A stretch of 64,000 bases of DNA from Amycolatopsis taiwanensis DSM 45107. GTDB taxonomy: Bacteria; Actinomycetota; Actinomycetes; Mycobacteriales; Pseudonocardiaceae. The position numbers were made by a program, and so were the translations under genes. Position 1 is the first letter of the stretch; the number at the start of each line of letters is the position of its first letter. The notes under the pieces are model-generated. The model saw nothing but the letters and a program-made list of their open reading frames with translations. It did not search any database and was not told the origin of the DNA. Of this stretch, positions 16,322-23,770 are shown piece after piece. Location of the stretch: contig NZ_JAFB01000009.1 in NCBI RefSeq assembly GCF_000519205.1, positions 21,654-85,653 on the forward strand, read 5' to 3'.

Positions 16322-16714
16322 ATGTCGTTGGACGTTTCCCCGGAGTTGCTGGCGCGCGCCGAGCGCGGCGAGGTCGGTGACGGCGAATTCGTCGCCTGCG
16401 TGCGCGATTCGTTGCCGTATGCGTGGAAGGTGATCAGCGGAGTCGTGGCCGATTTGGAGGGCGGCGCGGCGGAGTTCGCGGACAACACGACTCCGCCGCC
16501 GAGTGAGACCGAACGTGGCCAGTTGTTGCGGGCGCTGGCCTCGGACGCGATCCGGGGTGGGCTGGAGCGGCATTTCGGGGTGAAGCTGGCGTTCCAGAAT
16601 TGCCACCGGGTTGCCGCGTTCGCGCCCTCCGCGACGGGGAGTGCTCGGTATCGTGCGTTCGTCTCGGCACGTGGGCAGTTGCTGAATCAGAGCCCGGAGT
16701 TGCGTGACTGCTGA
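16322..16714 (+). CDS. SCO5389-like conserved actinobacterial protein
   Basis: A 130-residue soluble protein of a conserved actinobacterial family: S-P-E-L-L-A-R-A-E-R-G-E-V, F-V-A-C-V-R-D-S-L-P-Y-A-W, F-A-D-N-T-T-P-P-P-S-E, L-R-A-L-A-S-D-A-I-R-G-G-L-E-R-H-F-G-V, N-C-H-R-V-A, and the invariant end Q-L-L-N-Q-S-P-E-L-R-D-C. I recognise it as the family often labelled SCO5389; no biochemical function is known to me. Conserved Cys and His residues could bind metal. An operator-like palindrome upstream and its place among zinc-responsive genes suggest zinc regulation. Confidence 0.75.
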   Translation: MSLDVSPELLARAERGEVGDGEFVACVRDSLPYAWKVISGVVADLEGGAAEFADNTTPPPSETERGQLLRALASDAIRGGLERHFGVKLAFQNCHRVAAFAPSATGSARYRAFVSARGQLLNQSPELRDC

Positions 16715-16770
16715 CCCACCGGCCGCCGTGGGTCAGCCGCGTAGCCGGGGGAGTACCTCGGCTACGCGGC
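16713..16770. terminator. Two tandem hairpins between convergent genes
   Basis: GACCCAC (16713-16719) pairs with GTGGGTC (16728-16734), and GCCGCGTAGCCG (16736-16747) pairs perfectly with CGGCTACGCGGC (16759-16770). They lie between the SCO5389-like stop at 16714 and the end of the convergent gene at 16839, as a bidirectional terminator would. Confidence 0.65.
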
Positions 16771-16838
16771 GGGCGACGCGCACAGCAGGTCTCCATCCTC
16801 GCCACCCGGATAGCAGGACGGTAGCGGGACGCCGCGGG

Positions 16839-17255
16839 TCAGTTCGTGGTGGCTCGCCCGGCCAGCGCCGCACGGAACCGGAGACCGGCGGGCAGCCGCG
16901 CAGGATCCAGGTGGGCTGTGTCCAGCCAGCGGCGGACGGCGGCGAGGTCGTCCTCACCGGACAGCGGCCCGATCCAGATCGGGAGCCCGAACGGTTGCCG
17001 GTCCACCGAGCAGGGCTGGACGACCAGCAGCGCACCGGCGGGGCGGGCGCTGCGGCCCAGGGCGTGGCAGCCGAGTCGCCCGAGCAGGCATCCGGTGGAG
17101 ACGAGCACGCCGTGCCGCTGTCGCCGGACGCAGCCGCGCAGACCATCGACCACGGACCGCCCGTGCTCGTGGCCGCAGGCCGTTCCCTGGCAGACGACGG
17201 CCGTGAACGGTTCGGTGTTCACTGCGCGCCCTCGGAAGGGTTCTGGGCCGGTCAT
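16839..17255 (-). CDS. (2Fe-2S) thioredoxin-like ferredoxin domain protein
   Basis: A 138-residue soluble protein, start ATG 17255 overlapping the stop of the upstream L31 frame (ATGA). Cysteines occur as [10 protein letters not shown] and later [12 protein letters not shown], the pattern of thioredoxin-like [2Fe-2S] ferredoxins, with additional cysteines at R-G-C-V-R and V-Q-P-C-S. The C-terminal region [18 protein letters not shown] suits this family. It is the only intact gene of a decayed zinc-regulated unit (CobW fragment, frameshifted L31), so it may be what keeps that unit under selection. Cluster type is inferred from Cys spacing. Confidence 0.7.
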   Translation of the reverse strand: MTGPEPFRGRAVNTEPFTAVVCQGTACGHEHGRSVVDGLRGCVRRQRHGVLVSTGCLLGRLGCHALGRSARPAGALLVVQPCSVDRQPFGLPIWIGPLSGEDDLAAVRRWLDTAHLDPARLPAGLRFRAALAGRATTN

Positions 17256-17510
17256 GAGCGGCCTGCCCGCTGCCCGTAGCGGCGGTGGAACTTTTCGACC
17301 TGTCCTGCGCTGTCCATGATCCGCCGCGCGCCGGTCCAGAACGGGTGCGACCACGAGGTGACCTCGACCACCACCAGCGGGTAGGTATTTCCGTCCCCCC
17401 ACTGGATGGTTTGGCCGGAGGTGATGGTGGAGCGGGTGAGGAACGCGTCGCCGGTCGAGGAGTCCTGGAACACCACGGGGGTGGTAGTCGGGATGGAGGC
17501 CTGGTTTCAT
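17252..17510 (-). pseudogene. Second rpmE2 (L31 type B) copy, frameshifted
   Basis: The start reads [11 protein letters not shown] like the intact copy. A run of five C (in gene sense) at about 17476-17480, where the intact gene has one base fewer, then shifts the frame. The following frame resumes [19 protein letters not shown] and continues through [12 protein letters not shown] to a stop at 17252-17254. Either it is a one-base homopolymer insertion that kills the gene, a sequencing error, or it requires a -1 slip. The body is otherwise well conserved, so inactivation would be recent. Confidence 0.85.
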
Positions 17511-17543
17511 CGCGTTTCGTCCTTTCCTGATCCGGTGTTGACG

Positions 17544-17849
17544 TCATTGCGGGTCGCCGCCGGCGGAGGAGATCCACAAGGCGACATCCGGTTGGCTGGA
17601 TGTCCAAGCCGGGCCTTGGATCCGTACGACACCGCCGAGCAGTACGTCGACGGCGTCGTGCGGCCGTGCCGGGTGAAAAGGCCGATGTGCGCGGAATGTC
17701 ACCACGTGCACGCCGCAGTCCGGCGTCAGCGGCGGTTGCCCGCGCAGTAGCACGCCGTGCGGGTCGGTGAGCTCGCCGCGGCGCGCGTCCGGCGGGACCG
17801 TCGTCGCCAACGACTCGACGTCCGGTACGGGACGTTGGTGGTCACTCAC
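17544..17849 (-). pseudogene. Truncated CobW-like remnant (C-terminal domain piece)
   Basis: From a GTG at 17849, ten bases from a Zur box, the frame encodes about 101 residues. After a short leader it matches residues ~220-305 of the intact CobW-like protein: [40 protein letters not shown], and [14 protein letters not shown]. The whole GTPase-like domain and cysteine motif and the last ~100 residues are gone. The deletion joined the native start region to the C-terminal domain in frame, so a small protein may still be made, but CobW function is unlikely. Confidence 0.85.
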
Positions 17850-17858
17850 GCCTACTAT

Positions 17859-17879
17859 CGTAAATGACAATCATTATCG
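17859..17879. promoter_or_regulatory. Zur box of the decayed duplicate locus
   Basis: The core AATGACAATCATT (17863-17875) differs from the strong operator at 10760-10772 by one base. It stands between the rpmB remnant and the CobW remnant exactly as the intact box stands between rpmB and cobW, in inverted orientation. Probably still functional for the CobW-fragment/L31/ferredoxin unit. Confidence 0.8.
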
Positions 17880-17894
17880 TTAGTAGGGGGATGG

Positions 17895-17985
17895 AGGTCC
17901 GCGGTAGATCAGGTGACCGGCCGGCGGCCGGGGTTCGGCAAGCTTTCGCACTCGCACCAGCGCACCTCGCGCAGGGGTGACCAGC
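17895..17985 (+). pseudogene. 5' remnant of a second rpmB (L28)
   Basis: The forward frame reads [28 protein letters not shown], clearly the first ~28 residues of the zinc-free L28 ([15 protein letters not shown] in the intact copy). The start ATG has become AGG, six bases after the G-F-G-K codons are missing, and similarity stops at about 17985 where the end of the ATPase gene begins. It faces away from the CobW remnant, mirroring the intact locus. Confidence 0.85.
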
Positions 17986-18035
17986 CAGGGGCGGTGGGTG
18001 CGGTTGCGGGCGAAGGGAGTGAAGCTCTGCTCACC

Positions 18036-18998
18036 TCACGCGTCGGCCAGGGCGGCTGGGCCGGGGATGTAGTCCGGGTCGATCTGGGCGGCCAGATCCT
18101 GGCCGGTGCGGTTGTTGGCCCAGGAGCGGGCGTTGCGGAGGTGGAACTCGACCGCTTGGCGGTGGAATCGATCCCAGTCCCGCGGCGTCGAGTCCACAGT
18201 GGCCAGAATGGTGGCCAGAGCGGCCAGGTTCTCCTGCTCCAACGCGGAGATCGGGCGGGCCCGGCCGCGTTCGGCCGCGCGTACGTGGCCGGAGCCGGTC
18301 AGCCAGCACAGCAGGTCCTCGCCGACCTGCTGGCGCAGGAATTCGACGTCCTCGGTGTCGGTGGTCTTGTTGCCGACGACCGCGAGCCGCACGCCGAAGT
18401 CGTGTGCATAGTTGGCGTACTGCCGGTACACGCCGACGCTGCGCAGCGTCGGTTCGCACACGAGGAACGTGACGTCGAACCGGGTGAACAGCCCGGAGGC
18501 GAACGCGTCGGCGCCCGCGGTCATGTCCAATACGACGTACTCGTCGGCGCCGTCGACGGAATGGTTCAGCAGTAGTTCCGCCGCGCCGACTTTGGAGTGG
18601 TAGCAGGAGACGCCGAGATCGTCCTCGTCGAACCGGCCCGTGACACCAAGTCGCACACCGCCGACGTCGCGGAAGCAGGCGTGGGTGATCGGGTTGTCCT
18701 CGAAGGGCCGGATCAGCCGGGATCCGCGCCCGGGCGGGGTGGTTTTGATCATTGCGTCGGTGCTGGTGATGCGGGGGTTGTCGCCGCGTAGATGGTCCTT
18801 GATCAGGTCGAGGTGCTCGCCGAGTGTGGGCAGGGCGGCCGCGTCCTCCTCGCTCGCGCCCAGGCCGACCGCGAGGTGCTGGTTGATGTCGGCGTCGATG
18901 GCCAGCACGGGACGTCCCGTGTGGACGAGATATGCGGCGAACAGCGAGGTCAACGTCGTCTTCCCGCTCCCACCCTTGCCCACGAACGCGATCTTCAC
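18036..18998 (-). CDS. CooC/ParA-like ATPase (SIMIBI P-loop)
   Basis: A 320-residue P-loop ATPase. The natural start is GTG 18998, giving V-K-I-A-F-V-G-K-G-G-S-G-K-T-T-L: the deviant Walker A (K-G-G-x-G-K-T) of the MinD/CooC group lies at the N-terminus. Downstream are A-I-D-A-D-I-N-Q-H-L (switch I region) and Y-V-V-L-D-M-T-A-G-A-D-A-F-A-S-G (Walker B/switch II), then V-G-N-K-T-T-D-T-E-D. CooC-type ATPases insert or mature metal centres; ParA-like ones position cargo. There is no partner gene to settle this. A Zur/Fur-like palindrome 20 bp upstream of the start suggests metal control and supports a metal-handling role. Confidence 0.82.
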   Translation of the reverse strand: MKIAFVGKGGSGKTTLTSLFAAYLVHTGRPVLAIDADINQHLAVGLGASEEDAAALPTLGEHLDLIKDHLRGDNPRITSTDAMIKTTPPGRGSRLIRPFEDNPITHACFRDVGGVRLGVTGRFDEDDLGVSCYHSKVGAAELLLNHSVDGADEYVVLDMTAGADAFASGLFTRFDVTFLVCEPTLRSVGVYRQYANYAHDFGVRLAVVGNKTTDTEDVEFLRQQVGEDLLCWLTGSGHVRAAERGRARPISALEQENLAALATILATVDSTPRDWDRFHRQAVEFHLRNARSWANNRTGQDLAAQIDPDYIPGPAALADA

Positions 18999-19017
18999 AA
19001 CTCTGCCTTCCGTGTAC

Positions 19018-19038
19018 TGAAAACGACATCGATTTTCA
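19018..19038. promoter_or_regulatory. Candidate Zur/Fur-type box upstream of CooC-like ATPase
   Basis: The arms TGAAAA (19018-19023) and TTTTCA (19033-19038) are perfect inverted repeats, and the site read on the reverse strand contains AATGAAAATCGAT-like sequence (10 of 13 matches to the strong Zur core). It lies 20 bp before the GTG start. Confidence 0.6.
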
Positions 19039-19117
19039 TTTGATGGGCGCACGATACATCGAGTCTGCTCGGCCACGAACGGGTGATCACGGTGGTCGTG
19101 GCGGTGGCCAACGGTAG

Positions 19118-19275
19118 AGCGCGACCGTCACGGCCGTCTTCGGCACGTTACTGGGCACCGACCCCGCCACGCTCGATCCGGCACGGTCCTTCTTCGAACT
19201 GGGCGCGGCCTCACTGACACTCGTACCGGCACACGCCCTCCTGCGCACGGACCTCGCCATCGAGCTGACGGTGCG
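19118..19275 (+). pseudogene. Orphan acyl/peptidyl carrier domain fragment
   Basis: The frame after a TAG at 19115 reads A-T-V-T-A-V-F-G-T-L-L-G-T-D-P-A-T-L-D, R-S-F-F-E-L-G-A-A-S-L-T-L-V and A-H-A-L-L-R-T-D-L, a carrier domain with the phosphopantetheine serine in G-A-A-S-L. It has no start, no partner domains and runs into the antisense tail of a histidine kinase gene. It must be the scar of an NRPS/PKS gene. It is not a copy of the carriers at 1-728, whose motif is G-A-D-S-M. Confidence 0.7.
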
Positions 19276-19276
19276 G

Positions 19277-20446
19277 TCACGATGGCTCTCGCTCTTGGTG
19301 ATCTGGTTCGTCGTTCTTGAGCGCCCCGCTGTGCCGTCGAGTACTTCCGCTGTTGATTCCGAAGCTGACGGCGATGTCGAGTCCGCCCTCGGGCCGGGGA
19401 TGTGCGGTGATCTTCGCGTGGTGGCTTTGCGCGATTGCCGAGACGATGGCCAGGCCGAGTCCATGGCCGTCGGTGCGGCGAAGACGTTGGGCGCCGGTCT
19501 GTTGGAACGGTTGGAAAAGCCGGTCGATCTCGTCGGGACGGATCGTGGGGCCGGTATTGCTTACGCTGATCGTTGCTCTGCCCGGGGCCGAGGTGGTGGA
19601 AACCTCGACCTTTCTGCTGGTGTTGTTGTGGCGAAGCGCGTTGTCGATGAGGTTGGCGATCAGGAGTTCGGCGAGTCGGGGGTCGCCGGCGGCGGGGGCG
19701 GGGGCGAGCGTGGCGTCGATGCGGATGCCGTGATCTTCGGCTTCGGCCCGGCGGCTGAGGAGAGCCGCTTCGGTGAGCTGGGCGAGATCGAACGGTTCCC
19801 AGCGCTCTACGCCTCCCTCACTGGTGGCGAGGGTGAGCAGAGCGTCGATGAGCTGTTCTTGTTGCTCGCCGAGTTGGAGCGCTTCTTCGCAGGCCGCACG
19901 CAGGGACGCGGCGTCGGCATGAGGGTCGGCGAGGGCGACCTGGAGGAGGGTTCGCTGTCCGGCGAGGGGGGTGCGCAGTTCGTGTGAGGCGTTGGCGACG
20001 AAGCGGCGCTGGGCCGCGAAGGCGGATTCCAGCCGGCTGAAGAGATCGTTGAGCGTGGTGCCGAGTTGGGTCAGCTCGTCATCAGGCCCCTTGACGGTGA
20101 GCCGCTGGTTGAGGTTGGTGGCCGAGATCTGTTGGGCGGCCGTGGTGATGGCGTGCAACGGTCGCAGAAACCGGCCGGCGAGCCACCAGGCGCCAGCCAG
20201 GGCGATGGCCGCGGCGGCCAGGCCGATGAGGGCGGGAACGAGGTCGAAGCTCCGGGTGGAGGTGACCGGATCGGGGATCACGCCGTCGGGGGCTCGGGCG
20301 GCGGTGTGGCCGTAGAGGAGATTGGTGGCGAGTAGCACGGCGGCGAGGACGACCAGGAACAGCCCGGAGTAGAGCAGGGTGAGCTGTAACCGCAGGACGG
20401 GCCGGTGGATCCGGCGAAGGGACGCGAGCGGTCGGTGGGCTGGCAT
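19277..20446 (-). CDS. Sensor histidine kinase, OmpR-partner type
   Basis: A 389-residue kinase with two membrane helices (residues ~18-45 and ~69-92) bracketing a short ~25-residue loop, a HAMP domain (R-P-L-H-A-I-T-T-A-A-Q-Q-I), HisKA with F-V-A-N-A-S-H-E-L-R-T-P-L (His155), and HATPase with N-L-I-D-N-A-L-R-H-N and D-G-H-G-L-G-L-A-I-V. The small loop suggests intramembrane sensing, typical of kinases guarding antibiotic-export ABC systems. The start overlaps the regulator stop (TGATG). The divergent ABC transporter is the obvious target. Confidence 0.93.
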   Translation of the reverse strand: MPAHRPLASLRRIHRPVLRLQLTLLYSGLFLVVLAAVLLATNLLYGHTAARAPDGVIPDPVTSTRSFDLVPALIGLAAAAIALAGAWWLAGRFLRPLHAITTAAQQISATNLNQRLTVKGPDDELTQLGTTLNDLFSRLESAFAAQRRFVANASHELRTPLAGQRTLLQVALADPHADAASLRAACEEALQLGEQQEQLIDALLTLATSEGGVERWEPFDLAQLTEAALLSRRAEAEDHGIRIDATLAPAPAAGDPRLAELLIANLIDNALRHNNTSRKVEVSTTSAPGRATISVSNTGPTIRPDEIDRLFQPFQQTGAQRLRRTDGHGLGLAIVSAIAQSHHAKITAHPRPEGGLDIAVSFGINSGSTRRHSGALKNDEPDHQEREPS

Positions 20447-21108
20447 CAGGCATCTCCGATGCGGTAGCCGCCCTCGCGGACGGTGTGGATGACGGGCGGG
20501 TCGCCGAGCTTGGCTCGCAGGCGCCGCATGGTGTGCTTCACGGCGCTGGTGAACGGGTCGGCCGCCTCATCCCAGACCCGTTCGAGCAACTGCTCGGTGG
20601 AGAGCACCAGGCCGGGTGCGGTGAGCAGGCATTCGAGCAGGGCGAACTCCTTGGGGCTGAGGTCCAGGCGCCGCCCCGCGCGGGAGGCCACGCGACGGGC
20701 GGGGTCAAGGGTGATGTCCGCGTAGGCGAGAGTGGGCGGCACGGGCGGCGTCGATCGACGTCCGAGGGCGCGGACGCGGGCGACCAACTCGGCGAAGTCG
20801 AAGGGCTTGGGCAGGTAGTCGTCCGCGCCGAGCCCGAGGCCGTCCACGCGGTCCTTGACAGTGCTGGCGGCGGTAAGCATCAGGACGCGGCTGTTGGCGC
20901 CCTCGGCGACAAGCCGGCGGCAGATGTCGTCGCCGTGAACGCCGGGCAGGTCCCGGTCCAAGACGATCACGTCGTAGCGGGTGACCACGAGGTGGCTGAG
21001 GGCGTCGGTCCCGTCGAGCACGACATCGACGGCCATGCCCTCCCGGCGTAGCCCGGTGCCGATCGATCGGGCCAGGACCTCGAAGTCCTCGACCACCAGC
21101 ACTCTCAT
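20446..21108 (-). CDS. Response regulator, OmpR/PhoB family
   Basis: A 220-residue regulator: receiver domain with V-L-V-V-E-D-F-E, phospho-acceptor Asp51 in V-I-V-L-D-R-D-L-P-G, and K-P-F-D-F-A-E-L; then a winged-helix DNA-binding domain (L-D-L-S-P-K-E-F-A-L-L-E-C-L to V-R-E-G-G-Y-R-I). First gene of the leftward pair with the overlapping kinase. The 180-bp region between it and the ABC operon contains a perfect 7-bp inverted repeat that may be its target. Confidence 0.94.
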   Translation of the reverse strand: MRVLVVEDFEVLARSIGTGLRREGMAVDVVLDGTDALSHLVVTRYDVIVLDRDLPGVHGDDICRRLVAEGANSRVLMLTAASTVKDRVDGLGLGADDYLPKPFDFAELVARVRALGRRSTPPVPPTLAYADITLDPARRVASRAGRRLDLSPKEFALLECLLTAPGLVLSTEQLLERVWDEAADPFTSAVKHTMRRLRAKLGDPPVIHTVREGGYRIGDA

Positions 21109-21165
21109 CGGCGACGACCTCTCGTCGTCGGAACTCGGCGGGGCCGGCGGCCGGCGGTTGCACGT

Positions 21166-21185
21166 GCCATGCGCTCAAGCATGGC
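21166..21185. promoter_or_regulatory. Inverted repeat in the divergent regulator/ABC promoter region
   Basis: GCCATGC (21166-21172) and GCATGGC (21179-21185) form a perfect palindrome with a 6-bp spacer about 60 bp upstream of the regulator start and about 105 bp upstream of the ABC ATPase start. OmpR-type regulators more often use direct repeats, so the assignment is tentative. Confidence 0.35.
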
Positions 21186-21290
21186 GGGTGCCGGGTCGCA
21201 ACTCGGTATCAGCCGCCGCGACCGGGTTGCACCCGCTCGGGTCGTACAAACGATCCCGACCGGCCCCACGACCCCGAACGGACAACCACT

Positions 21291-22226
21291 GTGAGTCAAC
21301 CAACGATCGAAGTTTCCGGCCTGCGCAAGCGGTTCGGCACGACCCAGGCGCTCGACGGGATGAGCTTCACTGTGCCGCCGGGCCGAGTGACCGGGTTCGT
21401 CGGACCCAATGGGGCGGGCAAGTCGACCACTATACGGGTCATTCTCGGCCTGGACACTCCGGACGAGGGCCACGCGCTGGTCGGTGGAGTGCGCTACAAG
21501 CGTCTGCACCGACCGCTGCGCCACGTGGGTGCGCTGGTCGACGCCGCCGCGTTGCAGCCGAGCCGCACCGGGCGTAACCACCTGCTGTGGCTGGCCCGTT
21601 CGCAGAACATGTCCGCACGGCGGGTCGATGAGGTGATCGATCTGGTCGGCCTGGCCGGCGCCGCGCGTCGCAAGGCAGGGGGCTTCTCCTTGGGGATGCG
21701 CCAACGCCTCGGGATCGCCGCGGCGATGTTGGGTGACCCGCCGGCGTTGATCCTGGACGAGCCGTTCAATGGCATGGATCCCGAGGGGATCATCTGGATA
21801 CGCCACCTTTTGCGCTCGCTGGCCGCCGAGGGGAGGGCGGTGTTGGTCTCCAGCCATCTGATGGGCGAACTGCAGGACACGGCCGACCAGGTGGTCGTCG
21901 TCGGCCGCGGCAGAGTGCTCGCTGATGCGCCAGTGGCGGAGTTGGTGGCCAGGGCCTCAAGCGATCAAGTTTTGCTCCGCACTCCCGAGCCATCCGAGGC
22001 GGCCGGAGCGTTGCACCGGGCCGGTCTTCGGGCGACGGTCACCGACCAGAACACCGTCGTCATAGCCGGTGCCGCCGCTCAGCGGATCGTGGCAGTGCTC
22101 AGCCAGGCCGGTGTGTCGTTCTCGGAGGTCACCACGCAACGGGCCACTTTGGAGGACGTCTACCTCCAGCTCACCGGTGACGAAACCGAGTATCGGGCAG
22201 CGGCCGGTCGGGAGCGGCAATGGTGA
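21291..22226 (+). CDS. ABC transporter ATP-binding protein (antibiotic/lantibiotic export type)
   Basis: A 311-residue ATPase from GTG 21291. Walker A is G-P-N-G-A-G-K-S-T (38-46), the signature is F-S-L-G-M-R-Q-R-L, Walker B is A-L-I-L-D-E-P-F-N-G-M-D-P, and the switch His is in V-S-S-H-L-M. The C-terminal ~90 residues are an accessory region ending L-E-D-V-Y-L-Q-L-T, as in CcmA/DrrA-like exporters. It overlaps the first permease gene by 7 bp. Export of a peptide or drug is the likely role, with expression set by the divergent two-component system. Confidence 0.93.
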   Translation: MSQPTIEVSGLRKRFGTTQALDGMSFTVPPGRVTGFVGPNGAGKSTTIRVILGLDTPDEGHALVGGVRYKRLHRPLRHVGALVDAAALQPSRTGRNHLLWLARSQNMSARRVDEVIDLVGLAGAARRKAGGFSLGMRQRLGIAAAMLGDPPALILDEPFNGMDPEGIIWIRHLLRSLAAEGRAVLVSSHLMGELQDTADQVVVVGRGRVLADAPVAELVARASSDQVLLRTPEPSEAAGALHRAGLRATVTDQNTVVIAGAAAQRIVAVLSQAGVSFSEVTTQRATLEDVYLQLTGDETEYRAAAGRERQW

Positions 22227-23770
22227 CGGCCGACAGCGCTCTTTCGTGTTCGCCCATGGCTTTCCGGTCCGTGCTGTGGGCGGAGTGGGTCAAGTTCCGC
22301 ACCGTTCGAGGCTGGCTGATCGGACTCGTCATCGCCGTTCTGGTGTGCGTGTTGTTCACCTACCTGGTTGCCAACGGCACCCACAGCGGAACATGCACCG
22401 GCACCGGCAGCACGTGCCAAAACGGCCACCCAGCCGTCCCGACCGGACCCGACGGCGAGGCTGTCGCCGACAGCTACCAGTACCTGAGCCGACCACTCAG
22501 CGGGAACGGGACCATAACCGTGCAGGTCACCTCGCTCACCGGGCTGGTCTCGACCAATCCGACGAACGTCGCTCCCACACTGTCCGCGACGCGTCCGGGG
22601 CTGGCCGGGTGGGCGAAGGCCGGCCTTCTGCTCACCCCGACGACCAGTCAGGGATCGCCCTATGCGGCGATCATGGCCACCGGCGGTCACGGAATCCACT
22701 TCCAGTACGACTACACCCACGACCAGCGCGGAACGGTCTCGGCTGATTCGGCCCGGTGGGTGCGCCTGACTCGCGTCGGGGACACGATCACCGGCTACGA
22801 GTCCGCGGACGGGACCTCCTGGCAGGACGTCGGCGCCGCCCACCTGTCCGGATTGCCCGCCACCGTCCAGGTGGGACTGTTCGTCACCGCACCCGTCACG
22901 TTCCAAGGCGAAACCGGCTACTCCACCCAGGCCACCGGCAGCTTCGACCACGTCACCGTGACCGGTACGACGGACGGTGACTGGCAGAGCCACAGCGTCG
23001 GAATGAACGAGGCCGACTTCTACCCGACCCTCGGCACCGGCGGTTCACGCTCCTCCGGTAACGGGTTCGTGCTCACCGGCTCCGGTGACATCGGTCCGGC
23101 CGTCGTCGAAGGAATCCTGGGCAGCGACACCGTTTCGAGCACGCTTCTGCTCGGGCTGATCGTCGGATTGATAGTGCTGATCGTGATCGCGGCGATGTTC
23201 ATCACCAGCGAGTACCGCCGCGGCCTGATCCGCACCACCCTCACCGCCACTCCGCAGCGGGGACGGGTGCTGGCCGCCAAGGCCATCGTCATCGGCGGGA
23301 TCGCCTTCATGATCGGCGCCGGCGCCGCCGCTGCCGCCGTGCCGGTCGGTGAGCACCTTCTCGCCGGCAACGGCGCCTACGTATTCCCCGCTACCGCCGC
23401 GACCGTGGGCCGCATCGTCGTTGGTTGTGGGCTGGTCACCGCGCTCACCGCCGTCGCCGTGCTCGCGCTCGGCGCGATCCTGCGTCGCAGCGCTGGGGCG
23501 GTCACCGCCGGGATCGTGGTGTTCGTCCTGCCCTACGTGATCGGGTCCAGCCTCTCCGGCAGCACCGCGACATGGCTGTTCCGCGTCACCCCGGCCGCCG
23601 CATTCTCCGTTCTCGATGTGCTGCCCCGATCGGCGCTGGTGGACTACCCCTACACCTTGGCCAACGGCTACTACCCGCTGCCGGCTTGGGCCGGACTGCT
23701 TGTCCTCGCCGCTTACGCCGCAGTCGCACTCGGTGCCGCCAGGCTTCTGCTGGGTCGGAGGGACGCATGA
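22220..23770 (+). CDS. ABC-2 permease with extracellular lectin-like (DUF1349/concanavalin) domain
   Basis: A 516-residue permease. Residues ~35-50 form the first helix after the family N-terminus W-A-E-W-V-K-F-R-T-V-R-G-W. Then an unusual ~240-residue extracellular insert contains Y-Q-Y-L-S-R-P-L-S-G-N-G-T, G-W-A-K-A-G-L-L-L, H-G-I-H-F-Q-Y, W-V-R-L-T-R-V-G-D-T-I-T-G-Y-E-S-A-D-G-T-S-W and V-Q-V-G-L-F-V-T-A, the pattern of concanavalin-like DUF1349 beta-sandwiches. The remaining helices start at about residue 310 (L-L-G-L-I-V-G-L-I-V-L) with E-Y-R-R-G-L-I-R-T-T typical of ABC-2 permeases. ATGA overlap couples it to the second permease. The insert may bind a glycan or lipid-linked substrate. 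Confidence 0.88.
   Translation: MVTADSALSCSPMAFRSVLWAEWVKFRTVRGWLIGLVIAVLVCVLFTYLVANGTHSGTCTGTGSTCQNGHPAVPTGPDGEAVADSYQYLSRPLSGNGTITVQVTSLTGLVSTNPTNVAPTLSATRPGLAGWAKAGLLLTPTTSQGSPYAAIMATGGHGIHFQYDYTHDQRGTVSADSARWVRLTRVGDTITGYESADGTSWQDVGAAHLSGLPATVQVGLFVTAPVTFQGETGYSTQATGSFDHVTVTGTTDGDWQSHSVGMNEADFYPTLGTGGSRSSGNGFVLTGSGDIGPAVVEGILGSDTVSSTLLLGLIVGLIVLIVIAAMFITSEYRRGLIRTTLTATPQRGRVLAAKAIVIGGIAFMIGAGAAAAAVPVGEHLLAGNGAYVFPATAATVGRIVVGCGLVTALTAVAVLALGAILRRSAGAVTAGIVVFVLPYVIGSSLSGSTATWLFRVTPAAAFSVLDVLPRSALVDYPYTLANGYYPLPAWAGLLVLAAYAAVALGAARLLLGRRDA

Noticed and set aside
17913-18575. A 220-codon forward frame starting in L28-like sequence
   Set aside because: Only the first ~28 codons are L28-derived; the rest is antisense to the CooC-like ATPase gene.
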